Source: Streptomyces sp. CBMA291 (lineage in GTDB: Bacteria > Actinomycetota > Actinomycetes > Streptomycetales > Streptomycetaceae). Taken from it: DNA of 64,000 nt. The stretch lies in NCBI RefSeq assembly GCF_014596525.1, contig NZ_MSJP01000114.1:108996-172995 (forward strand), read 5' to 3'. Every line of letters starts with the position of its first letter. Positions within the stretch are counted from its first letter, which is position 1. The position numbers and the translations under genes are program-made. The notes beneath the pieces are model-generated. The model worked only from the letters and a program-made list of their open reading frames with translations. It was not told the DNA's origin and made no database searches. Positions 7,559 to 18,279 of the stretch are shown piece after piece.

Positions 7559-8575
7559 ATGAGCGGAGACGGGGAGACACGGAGCGAGGCCACCGACGAC
7601 GACGGGACCCCGACGGGAGGACCACCGGGCGGCGGCCGTCGCGCGTACGGGGAAGGGGGTCGCCCGCAGCTGCACCACCGGGTTCCGGACCTCGGGGCGC
7701 TCGAACTGCTCCTCGCCGTCGCCCGGCACGGCAGCCTCGGCGCCGCCGCCCGCGAGGTCGGCATCACCCAGCCCGCCGCCAGCAGCCGCGTCCGCTCGAT
7801 GGAACGACAGCTCGGCGTCGCCCTCCTCGACCGCTCGCCGCGCGGCTCGCGGCTCACCGACGCGGGCGCGCTCGTCACCGACTGGGCGCGGCGGATCGTC
7901 GAGGCGGCCGAGGCATTCGACGCGGGCGCCGAGGCCCTGCGCGGGCGGCGGGACTCCCGGCTGCGGGTGGCCGCCTCCATGACGATCGCCGAGTACCTGC
8001 TGCCCGGGTGGCTGATCGCGCTGCGCGCGGAGCGGCCGGGGACGGCGGTGTCGCTCCAGGCGGGGAACTCGGCGGTGGTCGCGGAACGGCTCCTCGGCAA
8101 CGAGGCGGACATCGGCTTCGTGGAGGGGCTCGCGGTCCCCGAGGGCCTCGACGGCGTGGTCGTCGCCCACGACCGGCTCGCGGTCGTGGCCGCCCCCTCC
8201 CACCCCTGGGCCCGCAGGCGCGGCCCGCTGGCACCGGCGGAGCTGGCCTCGACCCCGCTGGTCCTGCGGGAACGCGGCTCGGGCACCCGGCAGGTCCTGG
8301 ACGCGGCGCTCTCCGCCCACGGCGGTCTCGCACAGCCGCTTCTCGAACTGGCCTCCACCACGGCGGTGAAGGCCGCGGCGGTCAGCGGGGCCGGGCCCGC
8401 CGTCCTCAGCGAACTGGCGATCGCCGAGGAACTGGCCTCCCACCGGCTGGTCGCCCTCCCCGTCCAGGGGGTCCTGCTCCGCCGCGACCTCCGCGCGGTC
8501 TGGCCGACGGGCCACCGCCCCACGGGCCCGGCCCGAGACCTGCTCTCCCTGACCCGGGCCCGACCCGCGGGGTGA
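7559..8575 (+). CDS. LysR-family transcriptional regulator
   Basis: A 338-residue regulator. The winged helix-turn-helix spans about 42-100 (LGALELLLAVARHGSLGAAA, EVGITQPAASSRVRSMERQLG, LLDRSPRGSRLTDAG). A type-2 periplasmic-binding effector domain follows from about 135 to 320. The first 40 residues are a Gly/Asp-rich extension. No Shine-Dalgarno sequence precedes ATG 7559; a -10-like TAAGCT ends 6 nt upstream, suggesting a leaderless mRNA. Its divergent position next to the TDT carrier implies it regulates that carrier, with an unknown anionic effector. Confidence 0.85.
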   Translation: MSGDGETRSEATDDDGTPTGGPPGGGRRAYGEGGRPQLHHRVPDLGALELLLAVARHGSLGAAAREVGITQPAASSRVRSMERQLGVALLDRSPRGSRLTDAGALVTDWARRIVEAAEAFDAGAEALRGRRDSRLRVAASMTIAEYLLPGWLIALRAERPGTAVSLQAGNSAVVAERLLGNEADIGFVEGLAVPEGLDGVVVAHDRLAVVAAPSHPWARRRGPLAPAELASTPLVLRERGSGTRQVLDAALSAHGGLAQPLLELASTTAVKAAAVSGAGPAVLSELAIAEELASHRLVALPVQGVLLRRDLRAVWPTGHRPTGPARDLLSLTRARPAG

Positions 8576-8579
8576 ATCC

Positions 8580-8743
8580 GGTACGTCGGGGAAGGCCGGG
8601 CCTTGGCATGCCGGGGAAACCGGGTCCCGGTACGTCGGGAAGGCCGGGTCCCGTACGAGTCGGAAGCCCGGTCCCGGTACGTCGTCAAGGCCGAGTCCCG
8701 TGCGCGCGGAAGGCCCGGTCCCGGTGCGGGTGAAGGCGTCGCC
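8580..8743. repeat. 24-bp tandem repeat, seven degenerate copies
   Basis: Seven head-to-tail units of 23-25 bp based on GGTACGTCGGGAAGGCCGGG plus TCCC fill the space between the convergent LysR and hydrolase genes. Copies differ at a few bases each, and no open frame or hairpin of note is present. Confidence 0.75.
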
Positions 8744-8750
8744 CCGCGTC

Positions 8751-9431
8751 CTATCCCCCCGCCGCCGCCACCAGCCCCCGCATCACCCGCAGGTCCTCGC
8801 CCATCTCCGGGTGCCACTGGACGCCGAGGGCCCAGGCGGGGGCGGGCAGTTCCACCGCCTCCACCGTGCCGTCCTCCGCGTGGGCCGAGGGCGAGAGGCC
8901 CGCGCCCAGCCGGTCCACCGTCTGGTGGTGATAGGTCGGGACCTCGGAGAGTTCCGGGACCAGGGACGCGTACAGGCTTCCCGGCACCGGCTTCACCGGG
9001 TGCCGGCCGATCACCCCGACCGCCTCCACGTGCCCGTCCAGGTGCTGGACCAGCGTGCCGCCCAGGGCCACGTTGAGGAGCTGCATGCCCCGGCAGATCC
9101 CGAGCAGCGGGGTCCCCGAGGCCAGGGCCGCCCCGATCAGGGCCAGCTCCCAGGCGTCCCGCTCGCGGGCGGGCGGGCCCGTACGCGGATCGGGTGCGGC
9201 CCCGTACCGTACGGGCTCCACGTCCGCCCCGCCCGCCACGACCAGACCGTCGAGCCGGGCCACGGTCGGGGCCGCCGCACCGGGCGCGTCCGGCGGCAGC
9301 ATCACCGCGAGTCCGCCGCTCTCCTGGACGAGCCGGGGGTAGCCGGCGGGCAACAGCGCGGCCCGCAGGTCCCACACCCCCCAACGGGCCTGGTCCAGAT
9401 AGGTGGTCACTCCGATGAGCGGCTTGGACAC
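8751..9431 (-). CDS. gamma-glutamyl hydrolase, peptidase C26 / PuuD type
   Basis: A 226-residue class-I glutamine-amidotransferase-fold hydrolase. The nucleophile elbow is GICRGMQ with C113; H207 and E209 in QWHPE complete the triad. VAGGADVEP (65-73) is the oxyanion-side glycine motif of PuuD and similar gamma-Glu-GABA hydrolases. It has no ammonia-accepting synthetase partner domain. GTG 9431 is preceded by TGGAGGA. It lies 65 bp after the amine permease on the same strand and would release glutamate from the gamma-glutamylated end product of the adjacent oxidation pathway. Confidence 0.85.
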   Translation of the reverse strand: MSKPLIGVTTYLDQARWGVWDLRAALLPAGYPRLVQESGGLAVMLPPDAPGAAAPTVARLDGLVVAGGADVEPVRYGAAPDPRTGPPARERDAWELALIGAALASGTPLLGICRGMQLLNVALGGTLVQHLDGHVEAVGVIGRHPVKPVPGSLYASLVPELSEVPTYHHQTVDRLGAGLSPSAHAEDGTVEAVELPAPAWALGVQWHPEMGEDLRVMRGLVAAAGG

Positions 9432-9496
9432 GTGCTTCCTCCAGGGGTGCGGGGAGGCCGTCGGGCCGGCTCCGGCCGGGTCCGGCCCGGTCGGGT

Positions 9497-11071
<1,575 letters not shown>

Positions 11072-11159
11072 GGCGGCGTCAGCTCCCCGTGGCAAAGGAT
11101 CGGACGCATACCTTTGCGTCGGCGAGCGGGGGAGCGCAACCCCCCTTCCGGACTTTCAC

Positions 11160-11256
11160 CCCGCCCGCCAGGCCAAGCCGCGCGAGGCCGGGCGAGGCCG
11201 TGTCGGGTCGCGTCGCGTCGAGTCGCGTCAGGGCGGGTCGCGTCAGGCCGTCAGGC
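11160..11256. repeat. GTCGCGTC-based degenerate tandem repeats
   Basis: Short 10-14 bp words (CGGGTCGCGTC, GAGTCGCGTCAGG, CAGGCCGTGTCAGG) repeat between the permease start and the regulator stop. The permease promoter must lie within or beside this tract. Confidence 0.55.
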
Positions 11257-11260
11257 CGTG

Positions 11261-11989
11261 TCAGGTCAGAAAGCCCCGCAGCAGCGCCGCCGTCCCCGCG
11301 CAGTGTTCCCGCATCACCGCGCGCGCCGCGTCCGCGTCCCCGTCGAGCACCGCCTCCACCGCCGCGGTGTGCTGACGCTGCGAGTGCTCCAGATTGCGCA
11401 CCAGGAGCGGAATGCAGTCGAGCAGATCGTTCACGGTCGCCCGGACGGCCGCGTACTGGGCTATGAGCGTCGGCGAGCCGGACAGCTCGGCGAACGTCAG
11501 ATGGAACAGCGTGTCCTGGCGGCGGTATTCGGCCAGCGGGGCGTCACGGGTCGCCGTCAGCGCCGCCCGCAGCCGCCCGGCGCCCGCCGCGTCCAGGCCA
11601 TGGGCCGCGCACAGCCCCGCCGCGCCCACCTCAAGGACCTCGCGGAACCGCAGCACGTCCTCCATGTCGACGGAGGCGATCCGGCGGCGCAGCTCGTGCT
11701 CGTCGGCCGTCCGGTCGCGGGTCCGTACGAACGTGCCGCCGTACCGCCCGCGTCTGCTCTCCACCAGCCCCTGCTCCTGGAGGACCTTCAGGACCTCGCG
11801 GAGCGTCACCCGGCTGATGCCCATCCGGTCCGCCAGCTCCCGCTCGGCCGGCAGCCGCTCCCCGGCGGGCACCAGGCCGAGCCGCACCACCTGGAGGATC
11901 TGTTCGAGGGCCTCCTCGAAACCGTTGCCCGCCCGCACCGGCCGCAGCACGGGCGTCAACCGGTCCGCCGATCCACTCGTACTGGCCAT
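11261..11989 (-). CDS. GntR/FadR-family regulator of the amine-catabolic cluster
   Basis: A 242-residue repressor-type protein. The winged helix is at about 22-90 (FEEALEQILQVVRLGLVPAGERLPAERELADRMGISRVTLREVLKVLQEQGLVESRRGRYGG, quoted here by its ends: FEEALEQ to GRYGG). The C-terminal FCD domain (about 105-235) has the metal/ligand pocket residues R(F)REVLE and the late His residues (FHLTF, SQRQHT). ATG 11989 follows AGAGGGAGAAA. It is divergent from the ligase gene across 90 bp, the natural place for its operator; no clear operator palindrome was recognised there. In Streptomyces coelicolor the equivalent regulator is linked to polyamine/ethanolamine use, from memory. Confidence 0.85.
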   Translation of the reverse strand: MASTSGSADRLTPVLRPVRAGNGFEEALEQILQVVRLGLVPAGERLPAERELADRMGISRVTLREVLKVLQEQGLVESRRGRYGGTFVRTRDRTADEHELRRRIASVDMEDVLRFREVLEVGAAGLCAAHGLDAAGAGRLRAALTATRDAPLAEYRRQDTLFHLTFAELSGSPTLIAQYAAVRATVNDLLDCIPLLVRNLEHSQRQHTAAVEAVLDGDADAARAVMREHCAGTAALLRGFLT

Positions 11990-12079
11990 GTTGTCGTTTC
12001 TCCCTCTCCGATGCTTCCCAAGCAATGGTCTCGGCCCATACCTTATGGCTCCTTGGCAGGCCGAAGGAGGAGCAGTCCC

Positions 12080-13444
12080 GTGGCAGACCGCACACCCCCG
12101 CTCGCCGTCGAGGAGCTTCGGGCCCTCGTCGCGAACGGCGAGATCGACACCGTCGTCCTGGCCTTCCCCGACATGCAGGGACGCCTCCAGGGCAAGCGGT
12201 TCGCCGCCCCGTTCTTCCTCGACGAGGTACTCGGCCACGGCACCGAGGGCTGCGCCTACCTCCTCGCCGTCGACACCGAGATGAACACCGTCGACGGCTA
12301 CGCGATGTCCTCCTGGGACCGCGGCTACGGCGACTTCGCGATGCACCCCGACCTCACCACCCTCCGCCGCCTCCCCTGGCACGACGCCACCGCCATGGTG
12401 ACGGCGGACCTCGCCTGGCACGACGGCACCCCCGTCGCCGCCGCGCCCCGCCAGATCCTCCGCCGCCAGCTGGCCCGCCTCGCGGAACTCGGCCTCACCG
12501 CCCACGTCGGCACCGAACTCGAGTTCATCGTCTTCAAGGACGGCTACGAGCAGGCCTGGGACGCCGACTACCGGGGCCTCACCCCCGCCAACCAGTACAA
12601 CATCGACTACTCCGTCCTCGGCACCGGCCGGATCGAGCCCCTCCTGCGCCGCATCCGCAACGGGATGACCGGCGCCGGGCTCACCGTCGAATCCGCCAAG
12701 GGCGAGTGCAACCCCGGCCAGCACGAGATCGCCTTCAGGTACGACGAAGCCCTCGTCACCTGCGACCAGCACGCCGTCTACAAGACCGGCGCCAAGGAGA
12801 TCGCCGCCCAGGAGGGCCACTCCCTCACCTTCATGGCCAAGTACGACGAACGCGAGGGCAACTCCTGCCACGTCCACCTCTCCCTCCAGGACGCCGAGGG
12901 ACGGAACGTGATGGCCGGGGATGAGCCGGGAGGCATGTCCGCGACCATGCGCCACTTCCTCGCCGGACAACTCGCCGCCCTCCGCGACTTCTCCCTCCTC
13001 TACGCCCCCAACATCAACTCCTACAAGCGGTTCCAGCCCGGCTCCTTCGCGCCCACCGCCGTCGCCTGGGGCCACGACAACCGCACCTGCGCGCTCCGCG
13101 TCGTCGGCCACGGCCGCTCCACCCGCTTCGAGAACCGGCTGCCCGGCGGCGACACCAACCCCTACCTCGCCGTCGCGGGCATGATCGCCGCCGGACTCCA
13201 CGGCATCGAACAGCACCTCGAACTCCCGCCACCCTGCACCGGCAACGCCTACACCGGGGAGTACGCGCACGTCCCCCGCACCCTGCGCGAGGCCGCCGAA
13301 CTCTGGGAGACCAGCGAACTCGCCAAGGCCGCCTTCGGCGACGAGGTCGTCGACCACTACCGCAACATGGCCCGCGTCGAGACCGAGGCCTTCGACGCCG
13401 CCGTCACCGACTGGGAACGCCGCCGCTCCTTCGAACGCCACTGA
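12080..13444 (+). CDS. glnA4: glutamine-synthetase-like gamma-glutamyl ligase (GlnA4/PuuA type)
   Basis: A 454-residue type-I glutamine-synthetase-fold enzyme predicted to form an ATP-dependent gamma-glutamyl amide of an amine. Metal- and glutamate-site motifs are present: GTELEF (144-149), KGECNPGQHE (207-216), HVHLS (264-268), and NRTCALRVV with FENRLPGGDTNPYLA downstream. It lacks the NLPPEE/adenylylation loop layout of housekeeping GlnA and clusters with a permease, two dehydrogenases and a gamma-glutamyl hydrolase, so an amine rather than ammonia is the likely substrate. S. coelicolor GlnA4, in what I recall as an equivalent neighbourhood, was reported to gamma-glutamylate ethanolamine. 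GTG 12080 has AAGGAGG 9 nt upstream. Confidence 0.83.
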   Translation: MADRTPPLAVEELRALVANGEIDTVVLAFPDMQGRLQGKRFAAPFFLDEVLGHGTEGCAYLLAVDTEMNTVDGYAMSSWDRGYGDFAMHPDLTTLRRLPWHDATAMVTADLAWHDGTPVAAAPRQILRRQLARLAELGLTAHVGTELEFIVFKDGYEQAWDADYRGLTPANQYNIDYSVLGTGRIEPLLRRIRNGMTGAGLTVESAKGECNPGQHEIAFRYDEALVTCDQHAVYKTGAKEIAAQEGHSLTFMAKYDEREGNSCHVHLSLQDAEGRNVMAGDEPGGMSATMRHFLAGQLAALRDFSLLYAPNINSYKRFQPGSFAPTAVAWGHDNRTCALRVVGHGRSTRFENRLPGGDTNPYLAVAGMIAAGLHGIEQHLELPPPCTGNAYTGEYAHVPRTLREAAELWETSELAKAAFGDEVVDHYRNMARVETEAFDAAVTDWERRRSFERH

Positions 13445-13516
13445 CCCCGCCCCGCCGCACCGCTCCGGCCCCGCCGCTCCCGCCCCGAGCCTCCCCGCGT
13501 CACCGAGAGGAACGAC

Positions 13517-14881
13517 GTGCTCCAGGTACTGAACCCGGCGACCGAGGAACCGGTCGCCACCGTCCACGCCACCACCCCCGCCGAAGTCGACGCCGCCGTC
13601 ACCCGGGCCGCCGCCGCCCAACGCGGCTGGGCCGCCGCCGCCCCCGCCGACCGCGCCCGGCTCCTGCGCCGCTTCGCCTCCGTCGTCGACCGGCACGTCG
13701 AGGAACTCGCCCGCCTGGAAGTCGCCGAAGCCGGACACCTCATCGGCAACGCCCGCTGGGAAGCGGCCAACGTCCGCGACCTGCTCGACTACGCCGCCGG
13801 GGGAGTGGAACGCCTCACCGGACGCCAGATCCCCGTCCCCGGCGGCGTGGACGTCACCTTCCTCGAACCCCTCGGGGTCGTCGGCGTCATCGCCCCCTGG
13901 AACTTCCCCCTGCCCATCGCCGCCTGGGCCACCGCCCCCGCCCTCGGCGCGGGCAACGCCGTCCTCCTCAAACCCGCCGAGGCCACCCCCCTCACCGCCC
14001 TCCGCCTCGCCGAACTCGCCTTGGAGGCGGGCCTGCCCGAAGGCCTCTTCCAGGTCCTCCCCGGCCACGGCCCCGTCACCGGCCACGCCCTCGCAACCCA
14101 CCCCGGCGTCGCCAAGATCGTCTTCACCGGCTCCACCAAGGTCGGCAAGTCCCTCATGGCCACCTGCGCCGGCCAGGTGAAACGGATCACCCTCGAACTC
14201 GGCGGCAAGAACCCCAACATCGTCTTCGCCGACGCCGACCTGGAGACCGCGGCGGCCACCGCCCCGATGTCCTTCCTCGACAACAGCGGCCAGGACTGCT
14301 GCGCCCGCACCCGCGTCCTCGTCCAGCGCAGCGCCTACGACCGCTTCCTCGCCCTCCTCGCCCCCGCGATCGAGGCGATCGTCGTCGGCGACCCCGCCGA
14401 CGAACGCACCGGGATGGGCCCCCTCATCTCCCGCGCCCACCTCGACCGCGTCCGCTCCTACGTCCCCGACAGCCTCCCCGGCATCCGGGGCAAGGCCCCC
14501 GAGGGCCCCGGCTTCTGGTTCCCGCCGACCGTCCTCACCGAGGTCCCCGAAGACGCCCCCTGCGCCGTCGAGGAGGTCTTCGGACCCGTCGCCGTCGTCC
14601 TCCCCTTCGACGACGAGGCCGACGCGATCCGCCTCGCCAACGCCACCGAGTACGGCCTCTCCGGCTCGATCTGGACCCGGGACGTCGGCCGCGCCCTGCG
14701 CGTCTCCCGCGCGGTCAGGGCCGGTGCCCTCTCCGTCAACTCGCACTCCAGCGTCCGCTACTGGACCCCGTTCGGGGGCTTCGGGCAGTCCGGTCTCGGC
14801 CGCGAACTCGGCCCCGACGCCCTGACCGCCTTCACCGAGACCAAGAACGTCTTCATCAGCACGGAGGGCCCCGCACTGTGA
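13517..14881 (+). CDS. NAD(P)+-dependent aldehyde dehydrogenase
   Basis: A 454-residue ALDH. The general base is E228 in LELGGKNP, the nucleophile is C261 in GQDCCARTR, the cofactor segment is APWNFPL (126-132) with FTGSTKVGK (203-211), and GGFGQSGLGRE lies near the C-terminus. The start is GTG 13517 with GAGAGG upstream. It follows the ligase by 72 bp and overlaps the short-chain dehydrogenase by 4 nt. In this cluster it would oxidise a gamma-glutamylated amino-aldehyde to the acid, the PuuC-like step. Substrate assignment rests on context only. Confidence 0.88.
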   Translation: MLQVLNPATEEPVATVHATTPAEVDAAVTRAAAAQRGWAAAAPADRARLLRRFASVVDRHVEELARLEVAEAGHLIGNARWEAANVRDLLDYAAGGVERLTGRQIPVPGGVDVTFLEPLGVVGVIAPWNFPLPIAAWATAPALGAGNAVLLKPAEATPLTALRLAELALEAGLPEGLFQVLPGHGPVTGHALATHPGVAKIVFTGSTKVGKSLMATCAGQVKRITLELGGKNPNIVFADADLETAAATAPMSFLDNSGQDCCARTRVLVQRSAYDRFLALLAPAIEAIVVGDPADERTGMGPLISRAHLDRVRSYVPDSLPGIRGKAPEGPGFWFPPTVLTEVPEDAPCAVEEVFGPVAVVLPFDDEADAIRLANATEYGLSGSIWTRDVGRALRVSRAVRAGALSVNSHSSVRYWTPFGGFGQSGLGRELGPDALTAFTETKNVFISTEGPAL

Positions 14882-15660
14882 GCAACGAGATCATCTGCCG
14901 CCGCCTCGTCGGCCGTACCGCCGTCGTCACCGGAGCAGGCAGCGGCATCGGCCTCGCCACCGCCCGCCGCCTCGCCTCCGAAGGCGCCCACGTCGTCTGC
15001 GGCGACATCGACGAGACCACCGGCAAGGCCGCCGCCGAAGAGGTCGGCGGCACCTTCGTCCAGGTCGACGTCACCGACCCCGAACAGGTCGAAACCCTCT
15101 TCAGGACCGCCTACGAGACCTACGGCTCCGTCGACATCGCCTTCAACAACGCCGGCATCTCGCCCCCCGACGACGACTCCATCCTGGAAACCGGCCTGGA
15201 AGCCTGGAAACGCGTCCAGGACGTCAACCTCACCTCCGTCTACCTCTGCTGCAAGGCGGCCCTGCCCTACATGCGCCGCCAGGGCAGGGGCTCCATCGTC
15301 AACACCGCCTCCTTCGTCGCGGTCATGGGAGCGGCCACCAGCCAGATCTCCTACACCGCCTCCAAGGGCGGCGTCCTCGCCATGTCCCGCGAACTGGGCG
15401 TCCAGTTCGCCCGCGAAGGCATCCGCGTCAACGCGCTCTGCCCCGGCCCGGTCAACACGCCCCTCCTGCGGGAACTGTTCGCCAAGGACCCCGAACGCGC
15501 CGCCCGCCGCCTCGTCCACATCCCTCTCGGCCGCTTCGCCGAGGCCGAGGAGATCGCCGCGGCCGTCGCCTTCCTCGCGAGCGACGACTCCTCCTTCGTC
15601 AACGCGAGCGACTTCCTCGTGGACGGAGGCATCTCGGGGGCGTACGTCACACCGCTCTAA
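14878..15660 (+). CDS. short-chain dehydrogenase/reductase (SDR)
   Basis: A 260-residue classical SDR. The nucleotide loop is TGAGSGIG (18-25), NNAG is at 90-93, and the catalytic triad is S145, Y159 and K163 (YTASK). An acidic residue at the end of beta-2 (GDID, 42-45) favours NAD+. GTG 14878 overlaps the aldehyde dehydrogenase stop by 4 nt, showing operon coupling. It occupies the place of the PuuB oxidase of the E. coli putrescine pathway, which fits oxidation of an alcohol group such as that of gamma-glutamyl-ethanolamide to the aldehyde. This is inference from gene order. Confidence 0.86.
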   Translation: MSNEIICRRLVGRTAVVTGAGSGIGLATARRLASEGAHVVCGDIDETTGKAAAEEVGGTFVQVDVTDPEQVETLFRTAYETYGSVDIAFNNAGISPPDDDSILETGLEAWKRVQDVNLTSVYLCCKAALPYMRRQGRGSIVNTASFVAVMGAATSQISYTASKGGVLAMSRELGVQFAREGIRVNALCPGPVNTPLLRELFAKDPERAARRLVHIPLGRFAEAEEIAAAVAFLASDDSSFVNASDFLVDGGISGAYVTPL

Positions 15661-15674
15661 CCCCACCCGCCCCA

Positions 15675-15703
15675 CCGGCCGCCGGACGACCCCCGGCGGC
15701 CGG
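15675..15703. terminator. hairpin between convergent SDR and racemase-fold genes
   Basis: Perfect 11-bp stem, CCGGCCGCCGG (15675-15685) pairing with CCGGCGGCCGG (15693-15703), with a 7-nt loop. It sits between two convergent stops and can serve both strands. No U tract is present. Confidence 0.6.
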
Positions 15704-15708
15704 ACCCG

Positions 15709-16911
15709 TCAGAGGAACGTACGGCCCTCGCCCCGGTACGTCGGCACCGTCGCCACGACCCGGTCGCCCTCCACGAGGCGCAGACTGTCGAACCGCTCGC
15801 ACAGCTCACCGGCCTTGGCGTGCCGGAACCACACCTTGTCGCCGATCCGCAGATCGTCGGCGGGCGAACCCAGCAGCGGCGTCTGCACCTCGCCCGGCCC
15901 CTCCTGCGGGTCGTACCGCAGCCCCTCCGGCAGATACGGCACCGGCAGCCGGTCCGCCCCCGCAGCCCCGGACGCCGGATAACCGCCCCCGAGCACCGTC
16001 ACCACCCCGACCCCCGGACGCCGCACCACCGGCTGCGCGAAGAGCGCCGCGGGGCGCCCGCGGAACGAGCTGTAGTGATCGAAGAGACGCGGCACGAAAA
16101 GCCCCGAACCCGCCGCGACCTCCGTCACCGCCTCCTCGGCCACCGTGTGCTGCACACTGCCGGTGCCCCCGCCGTTCACGAACTCAAGCTCCGGCGCCAC
16201 CGCCCGCACGGCCCGCACCGCCGCCGCCCGCCGCCCGGCCAGCTCCCGGCGCGCCGCCCCCTGCATCAGCCGGACCGCCCGCGACCGCAGCGGCCGGCCC
16301 TCGACCGCGTCCCCGACCCCCGCCACATGCCCCTCGTACGCCATGATCCCGACCAGCCGGAAACCGGGCCGCCGCGCCACCGAGCGGGCCAGCTCAGCCA
16401 GTTCGGCGGGCTCCCGCAGCGGCGAACGACGGGCCCCGATCCTGATCCGGCCGCCCAGCAGCCACAGCGCGGTGTCCAGCTCCAGACAGACCCGGACCTC
16501 CTCGGACCCGCCCGCCCGGGACGCGTCGATCAGATCCAGCTGCGCCACGTCGTCGACCATCACGGTCACGGCGGCGGCGAGCTTCGGATCACGCGCCAGC
16601 TCCGCGAACCCGCCCCGGTCCACCGACGGATACGCCAGCAGCACATCCTCGAAACCGGCACGGGCCAGCCAGATCGACTCGTCGAGCGTGAACGACATGA
16701 CCCCCGCGAAACCCGGCCGCGCGAGCACCCGTTCAAGCAGCGCCCTGCACCGCACCGACTTGCTCGCCACCCGCACCGGCTTGCCCCCGGCACGCCGCAC
16801 CAGATCCTCCGCGTTGGCGTCGAAAGCCTCCAGATCGACGATCGCCACCGGCGCGTCGAGATGGGCGGTGGCCCGGTCGTAGCGGGCCCGGTCGGCGGCA
16901 CGGGGAGTCAT
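15709..16911 (-). CDS. PLP-dependent alanine-racemase-fold enzyme (D-threonine aldolase/D-serine dehydratase-like)
   Basis: A 400-residue fold-type III PLP enzyme. The N-terminal barrel carries the Schiff-base lysine K51 in VRVASKSVRC, and FVNGGGTGS supplies the phosphate-binding glycines. The C-terminal domain (about 300-395) has the family ending GDKVWFRHAKAGELCERFD, with a His that in D-threonine-aldolase relatives binds metal. Proteins like this are annotated amino-acid deaminase/aldolase; the actual substrate is unknown. ATG 16911 has only a weak upstream purine run. It is convergent with the amine cluster and divergent from the next membrane protein gene. Confidence 0.8.
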   Translation of the reverse strand: MTPRAADRARYDRATAHLDAPVAIVDLEAFDANAEDLVRRAGGKPVRVASKSVRCRALLERVLARPGFAGVMSFTLDESIWLARAGFEDVLLAYPSVDRGGFAELARDPKLAAAVTVMVDDVAQLDLIDASRAGGSEEVRVCLELDTALWLLGGRIRIGARRSPLREPAELAELARSVARRPGFRLVGIMAYEGHVAGVGDAVEGRPLRSRAVRLMQGAARRELAGRRAAAVRAVRAVAPELEFVNGGGTGSVQHTVAEEAVTEVAAGSGLFVPRLFDHYSSFRGRPAALFAQPVVRRPGVGVVTVLGGGYPASGAAGADRLPVPYLPEGLRYDPQEGPGEVQTPLLGSPADDLRIGDKVWFRHAKAGELCERFDSLRLVEGDRVVATVPTYRGEGRTFL

Positions 16912-17019
16912 GGCCCGAGCTTGCCAGACGGGTTTACGGGTGGGTAGCCCCTGGGTTCCCGCGCCAGGGGGAACAGCCCGTAGAGTGACGGGCATTGTCG
17001 ACACGAGCGGGGGACGGGG

Positions 17020-18279
17020 ATGACCGGCGAGCACCGCCCCACGCCCTCCCGCGTCACCGGCGCCCCGCTCCCCGTCCCGGGCCCGGCCGAACCCCCGGCC
17101 GACCCGGAGACCACCACCCGCCTCCGCGTCATCCGTCCCCAGGAACCGCCGAAGCCCCCGGAGCAGCCCAGGCCCGCCCCGGTCCCCACGCGCCCGGCCC
17201 TGCCCGCCCAGGGCGGCGCACCCGCCCCCACCGCCCTCGCCCCCGCAGCACCCGCCCCCCGGCCCACCCCGGTCCCCGGCCCCGTCCTGCCGGCCCGCCC
17301 GGTCCTTCCGTACGGCCAGGGGCCCGTCCCGTCCCGTACGACGGGCAGCGGACAGGCGGCGCCCATAGGGCACGGCGGACACGGCGAACACGGCGGACAC
17401 CCGGCCTACGCGGGCCCGGCGGCACCCACGGATCACCCGGGCCACCCGAGTCACCCCGGCCACCCAAGTCACCCCGGTCACCTCACAGCCATCCCGACGG
17501 CCCCGCCCCCGGCCGAGCCCGTCCCGAAGCGGAAGACCGGGCGGACCCTCGGAGTCGCCGTCTGCGCCGTGCTCGGGATCGGGCTCATCGGCGGGGCGCT
17601 CGCCGGGACCTGGCTGGCCGCCGCCGAGCCCGGCGGTCCCGTCCTGCCCGCCGGGTACGCCGAGACCGAGGAGCTGTGGCACAACGCCCCCGTCGACACG
17701 CTCTTCCCCCGCACCCTCCCGGGCCCCGGCGCGGGACCCGGAGGCGCGGCGCGCACCTGGACCCGGATCGTCGTCGCCCCCGACGCCCCCTGCTCCTCCG
17801 CCACCCTCGCCAAGGGGCTGCTCGCCGTCCTCCGGCCGCTCGGCTGCGAGCGCGTGCTGCGCGCCACGTACACCGACGCCACCGCCAGCAGCGTGATCAC
17901 CGTCGGTCTCGTCTTCACCCACGCCGAACCGGCCGGACAGCGCGCCCTCGGCCCCGGCCTCACCGGGCGCCTCGGCCGCGATGTCCCGCCCGCGCTCCCC
18001 GGCCCCGGCACCGTCGCCGCCCGCTTCGGCGCCGCGCAGCGCGCCAGCTGGTGGCTGCACGCCCCCGCCGACCTGCCCGTCGTGGTCACCGCCGTCTCCG
18101 GCTTCGCCGACGGCCGCCCCGTCGACCGCCCACAGCCCGCCGACGGGGCCATGGCCCGGGGCCGTACCGACGCCATCGCGCAGTCCGGTCTCGGTCACGA
18201 GGCCAAGGGCATCACCCTCCGCTTCGAGCTGCTGCTGCGGTCCGCCGCCACCCCGGCGGCGAAGGAGCCCGCCCGGTGA
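17020..18279 (+). CDS. Pro-rich single-span membrane protein coupled to mycosin-like protease
   Basis: A 419-residue protein of unknown function. Residues 1-170 are cytoplasmic and Pro/Ala/Gly/His-rich, with a short repeated word HPGHPSHPGH near 138-155. A single membrane helix follows at about 175-197 (TLGVAVCAVLGIGLIGGALAG). The external domain of about 220 residues contains two cysteines (APCSS, LGCERV) that could form a disulphide. ATG 17020 has GGGGACGGGG upstream. The stop overlaps the GTG of the protease gene by 4 nt, so the two proteins probably act together at the membrane. I do not recognise a named domain. Confidence 0.78.
   Translation: MTGEHRPTPSRVTGAPLPVPGPAEPPADPETTTRLRVIRPQEPPKPPEQPRPAPVPTRPALPAQGGAPAPTALAPAAPAPRPTPVPGPVLPARPVLPYGQGPVPSRTTGSGQAAPIGHGGHGEHGGHPAYAGPAAPTDHPGHPSHPGHPSHPGHLTAIPTAPPPAEPVPKRKTGRTLGVAVCAVLGIGLIGGALAGTWLAAAEPGGPVLPAGYAETEELWHNAPVDTLFPRTLPGPGAGPGGAARTWTRIVVAPDAPCSSATLAKGLLAVLRPLGCERVLRATYTDATASSVITVGLVFTHAEPAGQRALGPGLTGRLGRDVPPALPGPGTVAARFGAAQRASWWLHAPADLPVVVTAVSGFADGRPVDRPQPADGAMARGRTDAIAQSGLGHEAKGITLRFELLLRSAATPAAKEPAR

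Noticed and set aside
11990..14746. Long minus-strand frame running upstream from the GntR gene opposite the ligase and aldehyde dehydrogenase
   Set aside because: Only its last 242 residues are a real protein; the rest is antisense to conserved enzymes.
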